Below, piece by piece: positions 1 to 8,543 of a stretch of 64,000 nucleotides of DNA. A program made the position numbers and the translations under genes. Positions within the stretch are counted from its first letter, which is position 1, and every line of letters begins with the position of its first letter. Under the pieces are notes generated by a model, which saw only the letters and a list, made by a program, of their open reading frames with translations, did no database searches and had not been told where the DNA came from. Source of the DNA: an uncultured Fibrobacter sp. (GTDB lineage: Bacteria > Fibrobacterota > Fibrobacteria > Fibrobacterales > Fibrobacteraceae); the NCBI GenBank assembly GCA_934700345.1, contig CAKUXP010000002.1:1-64000 (forward strand), in the 5' to 3' direction.

Positions 1-186
1 CGCACGACGGACGTGACGGGCACGATCAAGCTTCCGGAAGGCGTCGAGATGGTGACGCCGGGCGACAACGTGACGATAGACGTGGAGCTCATCGCCCCGA
101 TTGCCATGGAGAAGCAGCTCCGCTTCGCCATCCGCGAAGGCGGCCGCACCGTCGGCGCCGGATCCGTAACCGAAATCATCAAGTAA
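1..186 (+). CDS. tuf: Elongation factor Tu, 3' end only
   Basis: This is the C-terminal 61 codons of EF-Tu, the GTPase that brings aminoacyl-tRNA to the ribosome; the rest lies before the window. The frame shows the domain 3 stretch GDNVTIDVELIAPIAME and the typical C-terminal end REGGRTVGAGSVTEI. The stop is only nine bases before rpsJ, so the str genes and the S10 genes run together here as one cluster, as in many bacteria. Confidence 0.95.
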   Translation, partial: RTTDVTGTIKLPEGVEMVTPGDNVTIDVELIAPIAMEKQLRFAIREGGRTVGAGSVTEIIK

Positions 187-195
187 GGAATAAAA

Positions 196-504
196 ATGGC
201 TGGTGAACGCATTCGTATTTGTCTGAAGTCGTTCGATCATCGTATGATAGATCGTTCCGCCCAGGACATTGTAAATACGGCAAAAAATACGGGAGCCCGC
301 ATCGCGGGTCCCATCCCTCTCCCGACCAAGATTCAAAAGTACACGGTTCTTCGCTCTCCGCATGTCGATAAGACTTCGCGTGAACAGTTCGAGTCCCGTA
401 CCCACAAACGCTTGATTGACATTCTGGATGCTACTCCGCAGACCGTGGATTCACTGATGAAGTTGGATCTGCCCGCTGGTGTCGAAGTCGAAATTAAGGT
501 GTAA
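196..504 (+). CDS. rpsJ: 30S ribosomal protein S10
   Basis: S10 (102 aa, normal length) sits in the head of the 30S subunit and also serves as NusE in transcription antitermination. The family start IRICLKSFDHRMIDRS and the GPIPLPTK loop are present. TAAGGAA lies just before the ATG as ribosome binding site. It is the first gene of the S10 block, followed after four bases by rplC. Confidence 0.97.
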   Translation: MAGERIRICLKSFDHRMIDRSAQDIVNTAKNTGARIAGPIPLPTKIQKYTVLRSPHVDKTSREQFESRTHKRLIDILDATPQTVDSLMKLDLPAGVEVEIKV

Positions 505-508
505 AACA

Positions 509-1126
509 ATGAACGGTATTCTTGCAAAAAAGCTGGGAATGACCCAAGTGTTCACGGATAACGGCGAATGCGTCCCTGTGACGGTTCTCGAAGCCGGTCC
601 GTGCGTGGTCGTTTGCCACAAGACTGAAGAAAAAGACGGCTATACCGCGATTCAGGTCGGTTTTGGCCTCGTCAAGGAAAGTCGCGCCGACAAGGCGACC
701 ATCGGACATTTCAAGAAGGCTAACCTCGATGTTCGCGGTTATCTCGCTGAATTCGATGTGGAAAACCTTGAAGATTGGCCTATCGGCAAGGAATTTGGTG
801 CTGCGGATTTCGCCGACGTGAAGCTGGTTGATGTTTCCGGTATTTCCAAGGGACACGGCTTCTCCGGCACGGTCAAGCGTTATAATTTCCACACGGGTCC
901 GCGCGGGCACGGTACGCACAACATCCGCGAACCGGGCGGTCTTTCCGCTCACTCCTATCCGGGACGCGTTTTCCCGGGTAAGCGTATGGCCGGTCAATAT
1001 GGAAACAAGAAAGTCACTGTCAAGCATCTCCAGGTGGTCAAGGTTGACGGTGAACGCAATTTGATTTTTGTTCGCGGTGCTGTTCCGGGCCCGAAGAACG
1101 GAGTCATCGTGGTGAGGAAAGGCTAA
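509..1126 (+). CDS. rplC: 50S ribosomal protein L3
   Basis: L3 (205 aa) is an early assembly protein of the 50S subunit that reaches toward the peptidyl transferase centre. The start MNGILAKKLGMTQVF is typical, and the conserved FPGKRMAGQYG loop is near residue 160. I chose the ATG at 509 over an in-frame GTG at 479, because the GTG lies inside rpsJ and would add ten residues foreign to the family. The stop overlaps the start of rplD by one base, suggesting translational coupling. Confidence 0.97.
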   Translation: MNGILAKKLGMTQVFTDNGECVPVTVLEAGPCVVVCHKTEEKDGYTAIQVGFGLVKESRADKATIGHFKKANLDVRGYLAEFDVENLEDWPIGKEFGAADFADVKLVDVSGISKGHGFSGTVKRYNFHTGPRGHGTHNIREPGGLSAHSYPGRVFPGKRMAGQYGNKKVTVKHLQVVKVDGERNLIFVRGAVPGPKNGVIVVRKG

Positions 1127-1749
1127 TGGCAAAGGCAAAGCTCTACGCCGCTAGCGGCGAATTCAAGAATGAAATGGACCTTCCGGCGATGTTCGATTCT
1201 CCGATAAACAAGGTCTGCGTTTATCTGCACATCAAGGCGATTCTCAACAATCGCCGCCAGGGAACTGCCCAGACCAAGACCCGTTCTCAGGTCAGTGGCG
1301 GTACGACGAAGCCCTGGAAGCAGAAAGGCACCGGTCGCGCTCGTGCCGGTCAGAATACTTCTGCCGTCTGGGTCCGCGGTAACAAGGCTCACGGTCCGAA
1401 GTCCCATGACTACTTCGAAAAGGTGAACAAGAAGGTGAAGCGCATCGCGTTCCACTCCGCCCTTTCCGACAAGGCCAAGGACGGCAAGGTTCTCGTGTTC
1501 GAAAGCCTTTCCTTTGAAGCTCCGAAGACGAAGGATTTTCTCGCCGTCATGAACAAGGCCGGTCTCGAACAGCGCAACGCGCTCTTCCTCGTCGGTTCGA
1601 ACGATAAGAATCTCCGTCTTTCTTCCGCAAACGTTCCTTGGGTTCGTACGGCTCGGGTGCAAGACGTGAACACCTATGATCTCGTTCGCGCAAACAATAT
1701 CGCGATTTCCCAGGAAGCCCTGGGAGAACTCACTGGAGGTTCCAGATGA
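1126..1749 (+). CDS. rplD: 50S ribosomal protein L4
   Basis: L4 (207 aa) lines the peptide exit tunnel. The long tunnel loop is recognised by KPWKQKGTGRARAG near residue 65. In E. coli L4 also represses the S10 operon; whether that holds here cannot be seen. It shares one base with rplC and ends in an ATGA overlap with rplW. Confidence 0.97.
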   Translation: MAKAKLYAASGEFKNEMDLPAMFDSPINKVCVYLHIKAILNNRRQGTAQTKTRSQVSGGTTKPWKQKGTGRARAGQNTSAVWVRGNKAHGPKSHDYFEKVNKKVKRIAFHSALSDKAKDGKVLVFESLSFEAPKTKDFLAVMNKAGLEQRNALFLVGSNDKNLRLSSANVPWVRTARVQDVNTYDLVRANNIAISQEALGELTGGSR

Positions 1750-2048
1750 AAGAACTCCACGAAATCCTGGTCGAACCGCATATTACCGAAAGTTCCTCCA
1801 AGGCGATGGTGAACCCGCGCACGGGTGTCCGTCAGTATGTTTTCAAGGTCGCTCTTTCCGCTACCAAGCCGGAAATCAAGAACGCAATCGAATCCCGCTT
1901 TGGCGTGAAGGTCGATTCCGTGAACACCTTGATCAACCGTGGCAAGATGAAACGTGTACGCAATGCTGTAGGCAAGAAGTCCAACTGGAAGAAAGCCTAC
2001 ATCACGTTGCAGGCTGGCAACAAGATTGCCGAGATTGAAGGAGTCTAA
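1746..2048 (+). CDS. rplW: 50S ribosomal protein L23
   Basis: L23 (100 aa) sits at the exit of the peptide tunnel and is the docking site for trigger factor and SRP. The N-terminal ILVEPHITESSSKAM and the central FKVALSATKPEIKNAIE match the family. It overlaps rplD by four bases (ATGA), and rplB starts two bases after its stop. Trigger factor, its partner, is encoded at 19060. Confidence 0.96.
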   Translation: MKELHEILVEPHITESSSKAMVNPRTGVRQYVFKVALSATKPEIKNAIESRFGVKVDSVNTLINRGKMKRVRNAVGKKSNWKKAYITLQAGNKIAEIEGV

Positions 2049-2050
2049 CA

Positions 2051-2884
2051 ATGGGTCTGAAAAGCTATAGACCTCTTACCCCGACACTGCGCTACAAGCA
2101 GTTAAACGATAAGAAGGAAATCACAGCTGACAAGCCGTACAAGCCTCTTACCGTCGGTAAAAAGCGCAGCTCCGGTCGCAGCAACGTGGGTGAAATCACG
2201 TCCCGTCGTCGTGGCGGCGGACATAAGAAGAGCTACCGTATCATCGATTTCAAGCGTAACCGCGTCGGTATCCCCTGCACGGTCGAAACCGTCGAATACG
2301 ATCCGAACCGTTCCGCACGTATTGCACTTGTCAAGTATGCGGACGGCAAGCGCCAGTACATCATCGCTCCGGCGAACATCAAGGTCGGCGATGTCCTGAA
2401 GTCCGGCGTCGGTGCGGAATATCGCATCGGTAACGCTCTTCCTCTGAAGGACATTCCGCTGAACGCGATGATCCACAACATTGAAATGATTCCGGGCAAG
2501 GGTGCCCAGATAGCCCGTTCCGCCGGTGCCGGTGCGGAACTCGTTGCAAAGGACGGCAAGCTTTGCCAAGTCCGTCTCCCGAGCGGTGAAATCCGTTTGG
2601 TTCCGGAAGACTGCCTTGCAACGATCGGTCAGGTTTCAAACATCGATCACATGAACGAATCCTCGGGATCCGCAGGACGTTCGCGCTGGCTCGGCATTCG
2701 TCCGTCTGTCCGCGGTGTCGTGATGAACCCGGTCGACCACCCGCTCGGTGGCGGTGAAGGTCGAACCTCCGGTGGCCGTCACCCCTGCTCTCCATGGGGT
2801 AAGAACTGTAAGGGCAAGAAAACCCGTAACAACAAGCGTACCGATCACTACATCGTGCGTCGTCGTCAGAAGAAGAGGGCATAA
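2051..2884 (+). CDS. rplB: 50S ribosomal protein L2
   Basis: L2 (277 aa) helps subunit joining and supports the peptidyl transferase centre. The family start SYRPLTPTLR and the C-terminal signature HPLGGGEGRTSGGRHP, which carries the conserved histidine, are both present. Length is normal. The C-terminal part is strongly basic, as expected for rRNA contact. Confidence 0.98.
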   Translation: MGLKSYRPLTPTLRYKQLNDKKEITADKPYKPLTVGKKRSSGRSNVGEITSRRRGGGHKKSYRIIDFKRNRVGIPCTVETVEYDPNRSARIALVKYADGKRQYIIAPANIKVGDVLKSGVGAEYRIGNALPLKDIPLNAMIHNIEMIPGKGAQIARSAGAGAELVAKDGKLCQVRLPSGEIRLVPEDCLATIGQVSNIDHMNESSGSAGRSRWLGIRPSVRGVVMNPVDHPLGGGEGRTSGGRHPCSPWGKNCKGKKTRNNKRTDHYIVRRRQKKRA

Positions 2885-2887
2885 GCT

Positions 2888-3169
2888 ATGTCGAGATCCA
2901 TTAAGAAAGGCGCTTTCGTGGATTCCCACGTTTTGGTCAAGACCAAGGCAATGGCCAATTCCGACAAGAAGCAGCCCATCAAGACCTGGTCCCGTCGTTC
3001 CACCATCATTCCTGATATGGTCGGCTTGACCTTTGCCGTTTACAATGGCAAGCAGTTCATCCCGGTCTATGTCTCGGAAAACATGGTTGGACACAAACTG
3101 GGCGAATTTTCTCCCACTCGTATCTTCCGCGGTCACCGTAAGGCTGAAGCTGCAGGAGGAGCTAAATAA
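2888..3169 (+). CDS. rpsS: 30S ribosomal protein S19
   Basis: S19 (93 aa) is a head protein of the 30S subunit, partner of S13. SRSIKKGAFVDSHV at the N terminus and KLGEFSPTRIFRGH near the C terminus are diagnostic. Its stop shares one base with the ATG of rplV. Confidence 0.97.
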   Translation: MSRSIKKGAFVDSHVLVKTKAMANSDKKQPIKTWSRRSTIIPDMVGLTFAVYNGKQFIPVYVSENMVGHKLGEFSPTRIFRGHRKAEAAGGAK

Positions 3170-3525
3170 TGAAAGCTATCGCAAAAGTAAAGAACATCCG
3201 CTACGGTGTTCGCAAGCTCCGTCTGGTTGCGGATCTGATGCGCGGCAAGTCCGTCGATCAGGCGTTCGCCATGCTTTCCGTTCTTCGTAACAAGAAGAAG
3301 GGCGCACCTATCGTCGAAAACGCGATCAAGTCTGCCGTTGCAAACTTCAAGCAGAAGGCTTCCGGTGCCGTTACGACAGAAGAACTCAAGATCGCGGCGA
3401 TTTCCGCCGATGGCGCAACGATTATGAAGCGTATGCGTCCGCGTTCCCATGGAAGCGCAGACCGTCTCGCGAAGCCGCTCTCCCACTTGACCGTCGTTGT
3501 CGCAGACAACGCTGATAAGGAGTAA
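3169..3525 (+). CDS. rplV: 50S ribosomal protein L22
   Basis: L22 (118 aa) forms part of the exit tunnel wall. The N-terminal KLRLVADLMRGKSVDQA and the beta-hairpin containing MKRMRPRSHGSADR near residue 90 identify it. A strong AGGAGGAG sequence inside rpsS precedes the start. Confidence 0.97.
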   Translation: MKAIAKVKNIRYGVRKLRLVADLMRGKSVDQAFAMLSVLRNKKKGAPIVENAIKSAVANFKQKASGAVTTEELKIAAISADGATIMKRMRPRSHGSADRLAKPLSHLTVVVADNADKE

Positions 3526-3528
3526 ACT

Positions 3529-4194
3529 ATGGGTCAGAAAACTCATCCGTATGGTCTTCGTCTCGGCGTAATTGACGACTGGCAGTCGAAGTGGTATGCC
3601 GAAAACGACAAGTTCGCCGATTTTCTCTACGAAGATATCGTGCTGCGTCGTTACCTGATGAAGCGCTTTGAACATGCGTCCCTTTCGAAGGTCAGCATTG
3701 AACGTACTGTCAAGAAAGTGAACGTAAACCTCTTTACCGCTCGCCCGGGTGTCGTCATCGGCAAAAAAGGCGAAGAATTGGAGCGTCTCAAGAGCGAACT
3801 CCAATATCTTACCGGCAAAGAAATCTATATTAGCGTCCACGAAATCAAGCGCCCCGAAGCGGATGCGAAGCTTGTTGCCGAAAACATCGCTCGCCAGCTC
3901 GAAAAGCGCGTCTCTTTCCGTCGCGCGATGAAGCGTGCGATGCAGAGTGCGATGCGCATGGGCATTGAAGGCGTCAAGATTCAGTGTGGCGGTCGTCTCG
4001 GCGGTGCCGAGATTGCCCGCGTCGAAAAGTATGCTGAAGGTCGCGTACCTCTGCACACTCTTCGCGCCGATATCGACTACGCTACCGCTACCGCCAAGAC
4101 CGTTTACGGTGCTGTCGGTATCAAGGTCTGGATCATGCACGGTGAAAAGATTGGCAAGGACGTCTTTTCGTCTGAACCTAAGAGAGAGAAGTAA
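3529..4194 (+). CDS. rpsC: 30S ribosomal protein S3
   Basis: S3 (221 aa) lies at the mRNA entry of the 30S subunit. The start GQKTHPYGLRLG, a KH RNA-binding motif around PGVVIGKKGEELERLK (residues about 70-85), and the C-terminal GRLGGAEIAR signature are all seen. The reading frame is intact and of normal length. Confidence 0.97.
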   Translation: MGQKTHPYGLRLGVIDDWQSKWYAENDKFADFLYEDIVLRRYLMKRFEHASLSKVSIERTVKKVNVNLFTARPGVVIGKKGEELERLKSELQYLTGKEIYISVHEIKRPEADAKLVAENIARQLEKRVSFRRAMKRAMQSAMRMGIEGVKIQCGGRLGGAEIARVEKYAEGRVPLHTLRADIDYATATAKTVYGAVGIKVWIMHGEKIGKDVFSSEPKREK

Positions 4195-4196
4195 TT

Positions 4197-4610
4197 ATGC
4201 TGAGTCCTAAAAGAACTAAGTTCCGCAAAGAACAGAAACGCCGCATGAAAGGCCGCGCTACCAGCGGAGATACGATCGCTTTCGGCGAATATGGAATGCA
4301 AGCTCTCGAAAAGTGCTGGATTACTGCGCGCCAGATCGAGGCGGCTCGTATCACGATGACTCGTACCATCAAGCGTGGCGGGCACATCTGGATCCGCATT
4401 TTCCCTAACAAGCCGGTAACTCGTCACCCCGCAGAAGCTCGTATGGGTAAGGGAAAGGGCGCTGTCGAATTTTGGGCAGCGGTCGTTCTTCCGGGTCGCA
4501 TCATGTTCGAAATGGACGGTGTGGACCGCGATCTTGCGTTCAAGGCTCTTCGTGACGCCGCTCAGAAGTTGCCGATCAAAGTCAAAATCGTGGAGGCTTC
4601 GGAGATCTAA
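4197..4610 (+). CDS. rplP: 50S ribosomal protein L16
   Basis: L16 (137 aa) contacts the A-site region of the 50S subunit. It begins MLSPKRTKFRKEQK and shows the signature RMGKGKGAVEFWAA near residue 85. It overlaps rpmC by one base (TAATG). Confidence 0.97.
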   Translation: MLSPKRTKFRKEQKRRMKGRATSGDTIAFGEYGMQALEKCWITARQIEAARITMTRTIKRGGHIWIRIFPNKPVTRHPAEARMGKGKGAVEFWAAVVLPGRIMFEMDGVDRDLAFKALRDAAQKLPIKVKIVEASEI

Positions 4611-4804
4611 TGAAAGCACGCGAACTTAAAGAATTGAGCAACGAACAGCTCCAGGAAAAGCTCTCCCAGCTGAACCTGGACCTGTTCAACAACCGGTTCT
4701 CTGCAAAGACTGGCAACAGCGTAGAGAAGCCCGTCACGATGCGTTCCATCCGCAAGGACATCGCCCGCATCAAGACCATTCTTACCGAAAGGGCCAAGGC
4801 GTGA
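4610..4804 (+). CDS. rpmC: 50S ribosomal protein L29
   Basis: L29 (64 aa) is the small helical neighbour of L23 at the tunnel exit. The ELKELSNEQLQEKLSQLN start and the ARIKTILTERA end fit the family. The TGA stop is followed directly by the leader of rpsQ. Confidence 0.95.
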   Translation: MKARELKELSNEQLQEKLSQLNLDLFNNRFSAKTGNSVEKPVTMRSIRKDIARIKTILTERAKA

Positions 4805-4821
4805 GCCGGCAGGAGCAAAAA

Positions 4822-5076
4822 ATGGATAGAAACTCTCGCAAAGTGAGACAGGGTATCGTTTCGTCCGATTCGATGGACAAGACGATTACGGTTGTGGTCG
4901 AAGACCGCAAGCGTCACCCGATTTACAACAAGATCATGAAATCCTCGTCGAAATTCAAGGCTCATGACGAAAAGAATGAAGCTGAAGTCGGCGATACCGT
5001 GGAAATCATGGAAACACGTCCCCTTTCCGCAACGAAGCGCTGGCGCTTGGTTCGGATCGTGGCAAAGAAGAAGTAA
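4822..5076 (+). CDS. rpsQ: 30S ribosomal protein S17
   Basis: S17 (84 aa) is a primary 16S rRNA binding protein with an OB fold. It shows RQGIVSSDSMDKTITVVV and KRHPIYNKIMK. A frame-compatible GTG at 4801 overlaps the rpmC stop, but AGGAG at 4811 stands at good distance from the ATG at 4822, and the ATG gives the family's normal N terminus, so I chose it. Confidence 0.93.
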   Translation: MDRNSRKVRQGIVSSDSMDKTITVVVEDRKRHPIYNKIMKSSSKFKAHDEKNEAEVGDTVEIMETRPLSATKRWRLVRIVAKKK

Positions 5077-5100
5077 TCCTTCTGGAGTAAGGCGAATAAT

Positions 5101-5469
5101 ATGATTCAAGAAGAAACAAGACTGGTCGTGGCCGACAACAGCGGTGCGAAAGAAGTCGCCTGCATCCGAGTTTTGGGTGGATCTAACCGGCGCTATGCTA
5201 GCATCGGCGATGTCATCAAGGTAGCCGTCAAGGACGCTATCCCCCAGAGCAAGGTGAAGAAAGGCTCTGTCGCTGATGCCGTTGTGGTCCGTACACGCAA
5301 GGAAATCGGTCGCAAGGACGGATCTTTCATCCGTTTCTCCGACAACGCCGTCGTGCTCATCACGAAAGATGGCGAACCCCGTGGAACCCGTATCTTTGGA
5401 CCTGTGGCCCGTGAGCTTCGCGACCACAACTTTACAAAGATTATTTCTCTCGCACCCGAGGTGCTCTAA
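5101..5469 (+). CDS. rplN: 50S ribosomal protein L14
   Basis: L14 (122 aa) forms an intersubunit bridge. The start MIQEETRLVVADNSGAKEV and the region GEPRGTRIFGPVARELR are standard. It shares one base with rplX. Confidence 0.98.
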   Translation: MIQEETRLVVADNSGAKEVACIRVLGGSNRRYASIGDVIKVAVKDAIPQSKVKKGSVADAVVVRTRKEIGRKDGSFIRFSDNAVVLITKDGEPRGTRIFGPVARELRDHNFTKIISLAPEVL

Positions 5470-5774
5470 TGTCTAACATCAAGAAGAACGATAACGTCAA
5501 GGTTATCTCCGGCTCTTACAAGGGTAAAACCGGTGCCGTTCTGAGCGTTGACCCGAAAAAAGGTCGCGTGATTGTTGCAGGCGTGAACGTCCGTAAGCGC
5601 CACGAAAAGCCGAGTCAGACCAACCAGACCGGCGGCATCGTTGAAAAGGAACTTCCGATTGACATCTCCAACGTGATGCTTCTTGAAGGTTCCACTCCCG
5701 TTCGCACCCGTCGTACCCGTGAACCGGGCAAGAAGAGTGTCCGCGTGAGCGTCAAGTCCGGCAAGGCTCTGTGA
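5469..5774 (+). CDS. rplX: 50S ribosomal protein L24
   Basis: L24 (101 aa) starts 50S assembly. It carries a KOW motif, VKVISGSYKGKTGAVLSV, at residues 9-26, and the downstream GVNVRKRHEKPSQ stretch. Length is normal. Confidence 0.96.
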   Translation: MSNIKKNDNVKVISGSYKGKTGAVLSVDPKKGRVIVAGVNVRKRHEKPSQTNQTGGIVEKELPIDISNVMLLEGSTPVRTRRTREPGKKSVRVSVKSGKAL

Positions 5775-5784
5775 GGTCGTAACA

Positions 5785-6327
5785 ATGAGCACAATGAAGA
5801 AAGATGTTTACGAAAAGACCGTAGTTCCGGCTCTCAAGCAGAAATTCGGTTACAAGAACGTGATGCAGATTCCGCGTTTGCAGAAAATCGTCATCAACAT
5901 GGGTGTCGGTGAAGCCGCTTCGAACCGTAAGGTTCTCGATGAAGCGATCGATGTTCTCGCAGCGATTACCGGACAGAAACCTGTCGTGACGAAGGCCCGC
6001 AAGGCGATTTCCAACTTCAAGCTTCGCGAAGGTCTTGGAATTGGCGCCAAGGTGACTCTCCACGGCTCGAACATGTGGGATTTCCTCTATCGGTTCATCA
6101 ACATTACCCTGCCGCGTGTACGCGACTTCCGTGGTCTTCCGCGTCGTGGTTTTGATGGCTGTGGCAACTACACGCTCGGTATCAAGGAACAGTCGATTTT
6201 TGTGGAAATCGATATCGATAAAATTTCTCAGACTTTAGGCATGGACATCTCCTTTGTTACTTCCGCCCAGTCGGACGACGAAGGTCGCGCTCTGCTCGAA
6301 GGTCTCGGTCTCCCCTTCAGGAAGTAA
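5785..6327 (+). CDS. rplE: 50S ribosomal protein L5
   Basis: L5 (180 aa) binds 5S rRNA and contacts P-site tRNA. IPRLQKIVINMGVGEA, the KPVVTKARKAISNFKLREG region and the RDFRGL loop are typical. The ATG at 5785 is followed by a second possible ATG three codons later; the first gives the usual length. Confidence 0.97.
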   Translation: MSTMKKDVYEKTVVPALKQKFGYKNVMQIPRLQKIVINMGVGEAASNRKVLDEAIDVLAAITGQKPVVTKARKAISNFKLREGLGIGAKVTLHGSNMWDFLYRFINITLPRVRDFRGLPRRGFDGCGNYTLGIKEQSIFVEIDIDKISQTLGMDISFVTSAQSDDEGRALLEGLGLPFRK

Positions 6328-6336
6328 GGTAATACC

Positions 6337-6522
6337 ATGGCAAGCAGAAGAATGATTGAAAAGTGCAAGCGCACGCCGAAATACACGGTTCGTGGGTATC
6401 ATCGCTGCAAGCGTTGCGGTAGACCGCACGCTTATATGCGTCGCTTTGGTCTGTGCCGTATTTGCTTCCGCGAAATGGCACTCGCCGGCGAAATCCCGGG
6501 CATCACCAAATCTTCCTGGTAA
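6337..6522 (+). CDS. rpsN: 30S ribosomal protein S14, zinc-binding type
   Basis: S14 of the short zinc-binding (type Z) form, 61 aa. Two CxxC pairs are visible: CKRC near residue 24 and CRIC near residue 40, which together hold one zinc ion in this class. No zinc-independent copy is present in the window. Confidence 0.96.
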   Translation: MASRRMIEKCKRTPKYTVRGYHRCKRCGRPHAYMRRFGLCRICFREMALAGEIPGITKSSW

Positions 6523-6536
6523 GGAGCGTTTTACAA

Positions 6537-6929
6537 ATGGCAACAGATACAATCGCCGATATGCTCACCCGCATCCGCAACGCCGTCGCGGCGAAGGCGC
6601 CTGTGGTTGACATTCCTGCCAGCAATCAGAAGCGTGAAATCGCTCGCGTGTTGCAGGAAAAAGGTTTTATCAAGAAATTCGTCGTCGTCGATGATGGCAA
6701 GCAGGGGATAATCAAGGTCCTTCTCCGCTACACGAACGGCGTTCCAGCTATCCAAGGCATCCAGCGTGTCAGCCGCTCGGGTCTTCGCGCTTACAGTGAT
6801 GTGGCGAAGCTTCCGCGCGTCCGTAATGGTCTTGGCTATGCGATCATCTCCACTTCCAAAGGTGTGATGACCGACCACGAAGCCCGCAAGGAAAACGTGG
6901 GTGGCGAAATCATCGCAAAGGTCTGGTGA
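6537..6929 (+). CDS. rpsH: 30S ribosomal protein S8
   Basis: S8 (130 aa) is a primary 16S rRNA binder and, in E. coli, the repressor of the spc operon. It starts MATDTIADMLTRIRNA and ends with the TSKGVMTDHEARKENVGGE signature. The open frame continues upstream of the ATG at 6537 into rpsN, but that part is not family sequence. Confidence 0.96.
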   Translation: MATDTIADMLTRIRNAVAAKAPVVDIPASNQKREIARVLQEKGFIKKFVVVDDGKQGIIKVLLRYTNGVPAIQGIQRVSRSGLRAYSDVAKLPRVRNGLGYAIISTSKGVMTDHEARKENVGGEIIAKVW

Positions 6930-6936
6930 GGTAAAG

Positions 6937-7476
6937 ATGTCTCGTATCGGAAAAGCTATCATTCATATCCCCGCCGGCGTCAAGGTGACGCTTGATGGTC
7001 AGAACATCTTGGTCGAAGGTCCCCTGGGAAAACTCTCTACCAAGGTTCATGATCTGATCAAGATCAATCTGGAAGGCAATAAGCTTTCGTTCGCACGTCC
7101 GGACGATCAGAAATTTTCCCGCGCTATTCACGGCACGACCCGCGCTCTCGTCGCGAACATGGTCGAAGGCGTTACCAAGGGCTTTGAAAAGAACCTGGAA
7201 ATTGTCGGTGTCGGTTATCGCGTGGAACAGAAAGGCAACGACTTGAACTTGGTTCTCGGATTCTCTCATCCGGTCATCTACAAGGCTCCGGAAGGAATCA
7301 CGCTGAAGGCGGTCGATCCGCTGAAGATCAGTATCAAGGGCATCGACAAGCAGAAGGTCGGCCAGGCTGCAGCCGAAATTCGCAAGTACCGCCGTCCTGA
7401 ACCGTACAAGGGCAAGGGTATCAAGTACGTTGGTGAATATGTCCGCCGCAAGCAGGGCAAGAAGACAGGTAAATAA
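6937..7476 (+). CDS. rplF: 50S ribosomal protein L6
   Basis: L6 (179 aa) lies near the GTPase centre. The start SRIGKAIIHIPAGVKV and the C-terminal signature PEPYKGKGIKY are present. The start at 6937 follows a GAGGT site; an upstream in-frame ATG inside rpsH was not used because it lacks family similarity. Confidence 0.96.
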   Translation: MSRIGKAIIHIPAGVKVTLDGQNILVEGPLGKLSTKVHDLIKINLEGNKLSFARPDDQKFSRAIHGTTRALVANMVEGVTKGFEKNLEIVGVGYRVEQKGNDLNLVLGFSHPVIYKAPEGITLKAVDPLKISIKGIDKQKVGQAAAEIRKYRRPEPYKGKGIKYVGEYVRRKQGKKTGK

Positions 7477-7485
7477 GGTAACGCT

Positions 7486-7857
7486 ATGGCTGTTATTGCA
7501 AAGAAAAGACTTGAGTCCAGAATTGCGCGTCATGCACGTGTCCGCAAGACCGTCAACGGTACCCCCGAACGTCCGCGTCTTGCTGTCCGTCGCACGCTTT
7601 CTAACATGATCGCTCAGATCATTGACGATGTTTCTCACAAATCCTTGGTGCAACTCGCAACATCCTCCAAGGATTTCCAGGCGAAGTTCGGCGAACTCAC
7701 GAAGACCGAACAGAGCAAGAAACTCGGAAATCTCATCGCTGACGAAGCGAAGGCGAAGGGCATCTCTGCCGTCGTTTTCGACCGCGGCGGTTACATCTAT
7801 CACGGTCGCGTTCAGGCTCTCGCTGAGGGAGCTCGTGAAGGCGGACTCCAATTCTAA
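7486..7857 (+). CDS. rplR: 50S ribosomal protein L18
   Basis: L18 (123 aa) binds 5S rRNA together with L5. RPRLAVRRTLSNMIAQIID and the C-terminal FDRGGYIYHGRVQALAEGAREGG (read in two parts) identify it. Normal length. Confidence 0.95.
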   Translation: MAVIAKKRLESRIARHARVRKTVNGTPERPRLAVRRTLSNMIAQIIDDVSHKSLVQLATSSKDFQAKFGELTKTEQSKKLGNLIADEAKAKGISAVVFDRGGYIYHGRVQALAEGAREGGLQF

Positions 7858-7867
7858 GAGGTACACT

Positions 7868-8350
7868 TTGGAACGCGAAACTCAAGTTTCTGAATTTGAA
7901 GACAGAGTTGTGCACATCAATCGTTGCGCCAAGACCGTCAAGGGCGGTCGTCGCATGTCCTTCAGTGCACTCGTTGTCGTCGGCAACAAGAAGGGCAAGA
8001 TCGGTGTGGGCTTAGGCAAGGCGAAGGAAGTTTCCGAAGCTATCCGCAAGGGCACCGAAGCCGCTCAGCGCAACCTCATCGAAGTGAATGTTCAGGATGG
8101 AACGATTCCGCACGATGTCGAAATCAAGTATGGTGCAACTCGCATCCGCTTGATTCCGGCAGCTCCCGGTACAGGTGTTATCGCCGGTGCTGCGGCGCGT
8201 GCCGTGCTGGAACTTGCTGGCGTCCATAACATTCTTACCAAGATCTATGGTTCTTCCAATCCGAGCACCGTGGTCCAGGCCTGCATCGTGGGCCTCACGA
8301 CTCAGAAGAACAAAAATGACTACGCTGCATTGCGCGGTCAGAACGCCTGA
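7868..8350 (+). CDS. rpsE: 30S ribosomal protein S5
   Basis: S5 (160 aa) works in decoding accuracy. The double-stranded RNA-binding region with GGRRMSFSALVVVG and the KGTEAAQRNLIEV stretch are clear. No ATG or GTG gives a suitable start; the TTG at 7868 lies ten bases after the rplR stop with AAGAGGT eight bases upstream and gives the usual length, so I infer a TTG start. Confidence 0.93.
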   Translation: MERETQVSEFEDRVVHINRCAKTVKGGRRMSFSALVVVGNKKGKIGVGLGKAKEVSEAIRKGTEAAQRNLIEVNVQDGTIPHDVEIKYGATRIRLIPAAPGTGVIAGAAARAVLELAGVHNILTKIYGSSNPSTVVQACIVGLTTQKNKNDYAALRGQNA

Positions 8351-8361
8351 GGTCTAGAGAA

Positions 8362-8541
8362 ATGAAAAAAGTGAGAATTACCCAGATCAAGGGAATCATC
8401 CATACTCTGCCGAAGCACAGGGCGAACATCCAGTCGCTCGGTCTCCACGGGATTGGAACCTCTAACGAATTGACGCTGACTCCGGCAATCCAGGGCATCA
8501 TCAACGTTGTCCGCCACTTGGTCAAGGTCGAGGAGATTTAA
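8362..8541 (+). CDS. rpmD: 50S ribosomal protein L30
   Basis: L30 (59 aa) is a small 50S protein. It reads KKVRITQIKGIIHTLPKHR and then SLGLHGIGTSNELT, the usual family pattern. TAGAGAA precedes the ATG, and rplO begins two bases after the stop. Confidence 0.92.
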   Translation: MKKVRITQIKGIIHTLPKHRANIQSLGLHGIGTSNELTLTPAIQGIINVVRHLVKVEEI

Positions 8542-8543
8542 TC

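Noticed and set aside
494..1138. A 214-codon frame on the minus strand over rplC
   Set aside because: It lies fully inside a certain ribosomal gene, has no family features, and is a by-product of codon bias.
3133..4140. A 335-codon minus-strand frame over rpsC and rplV
   Set aside because: Both plus-strand genes are certain; the antisense product has no recognisable motif.
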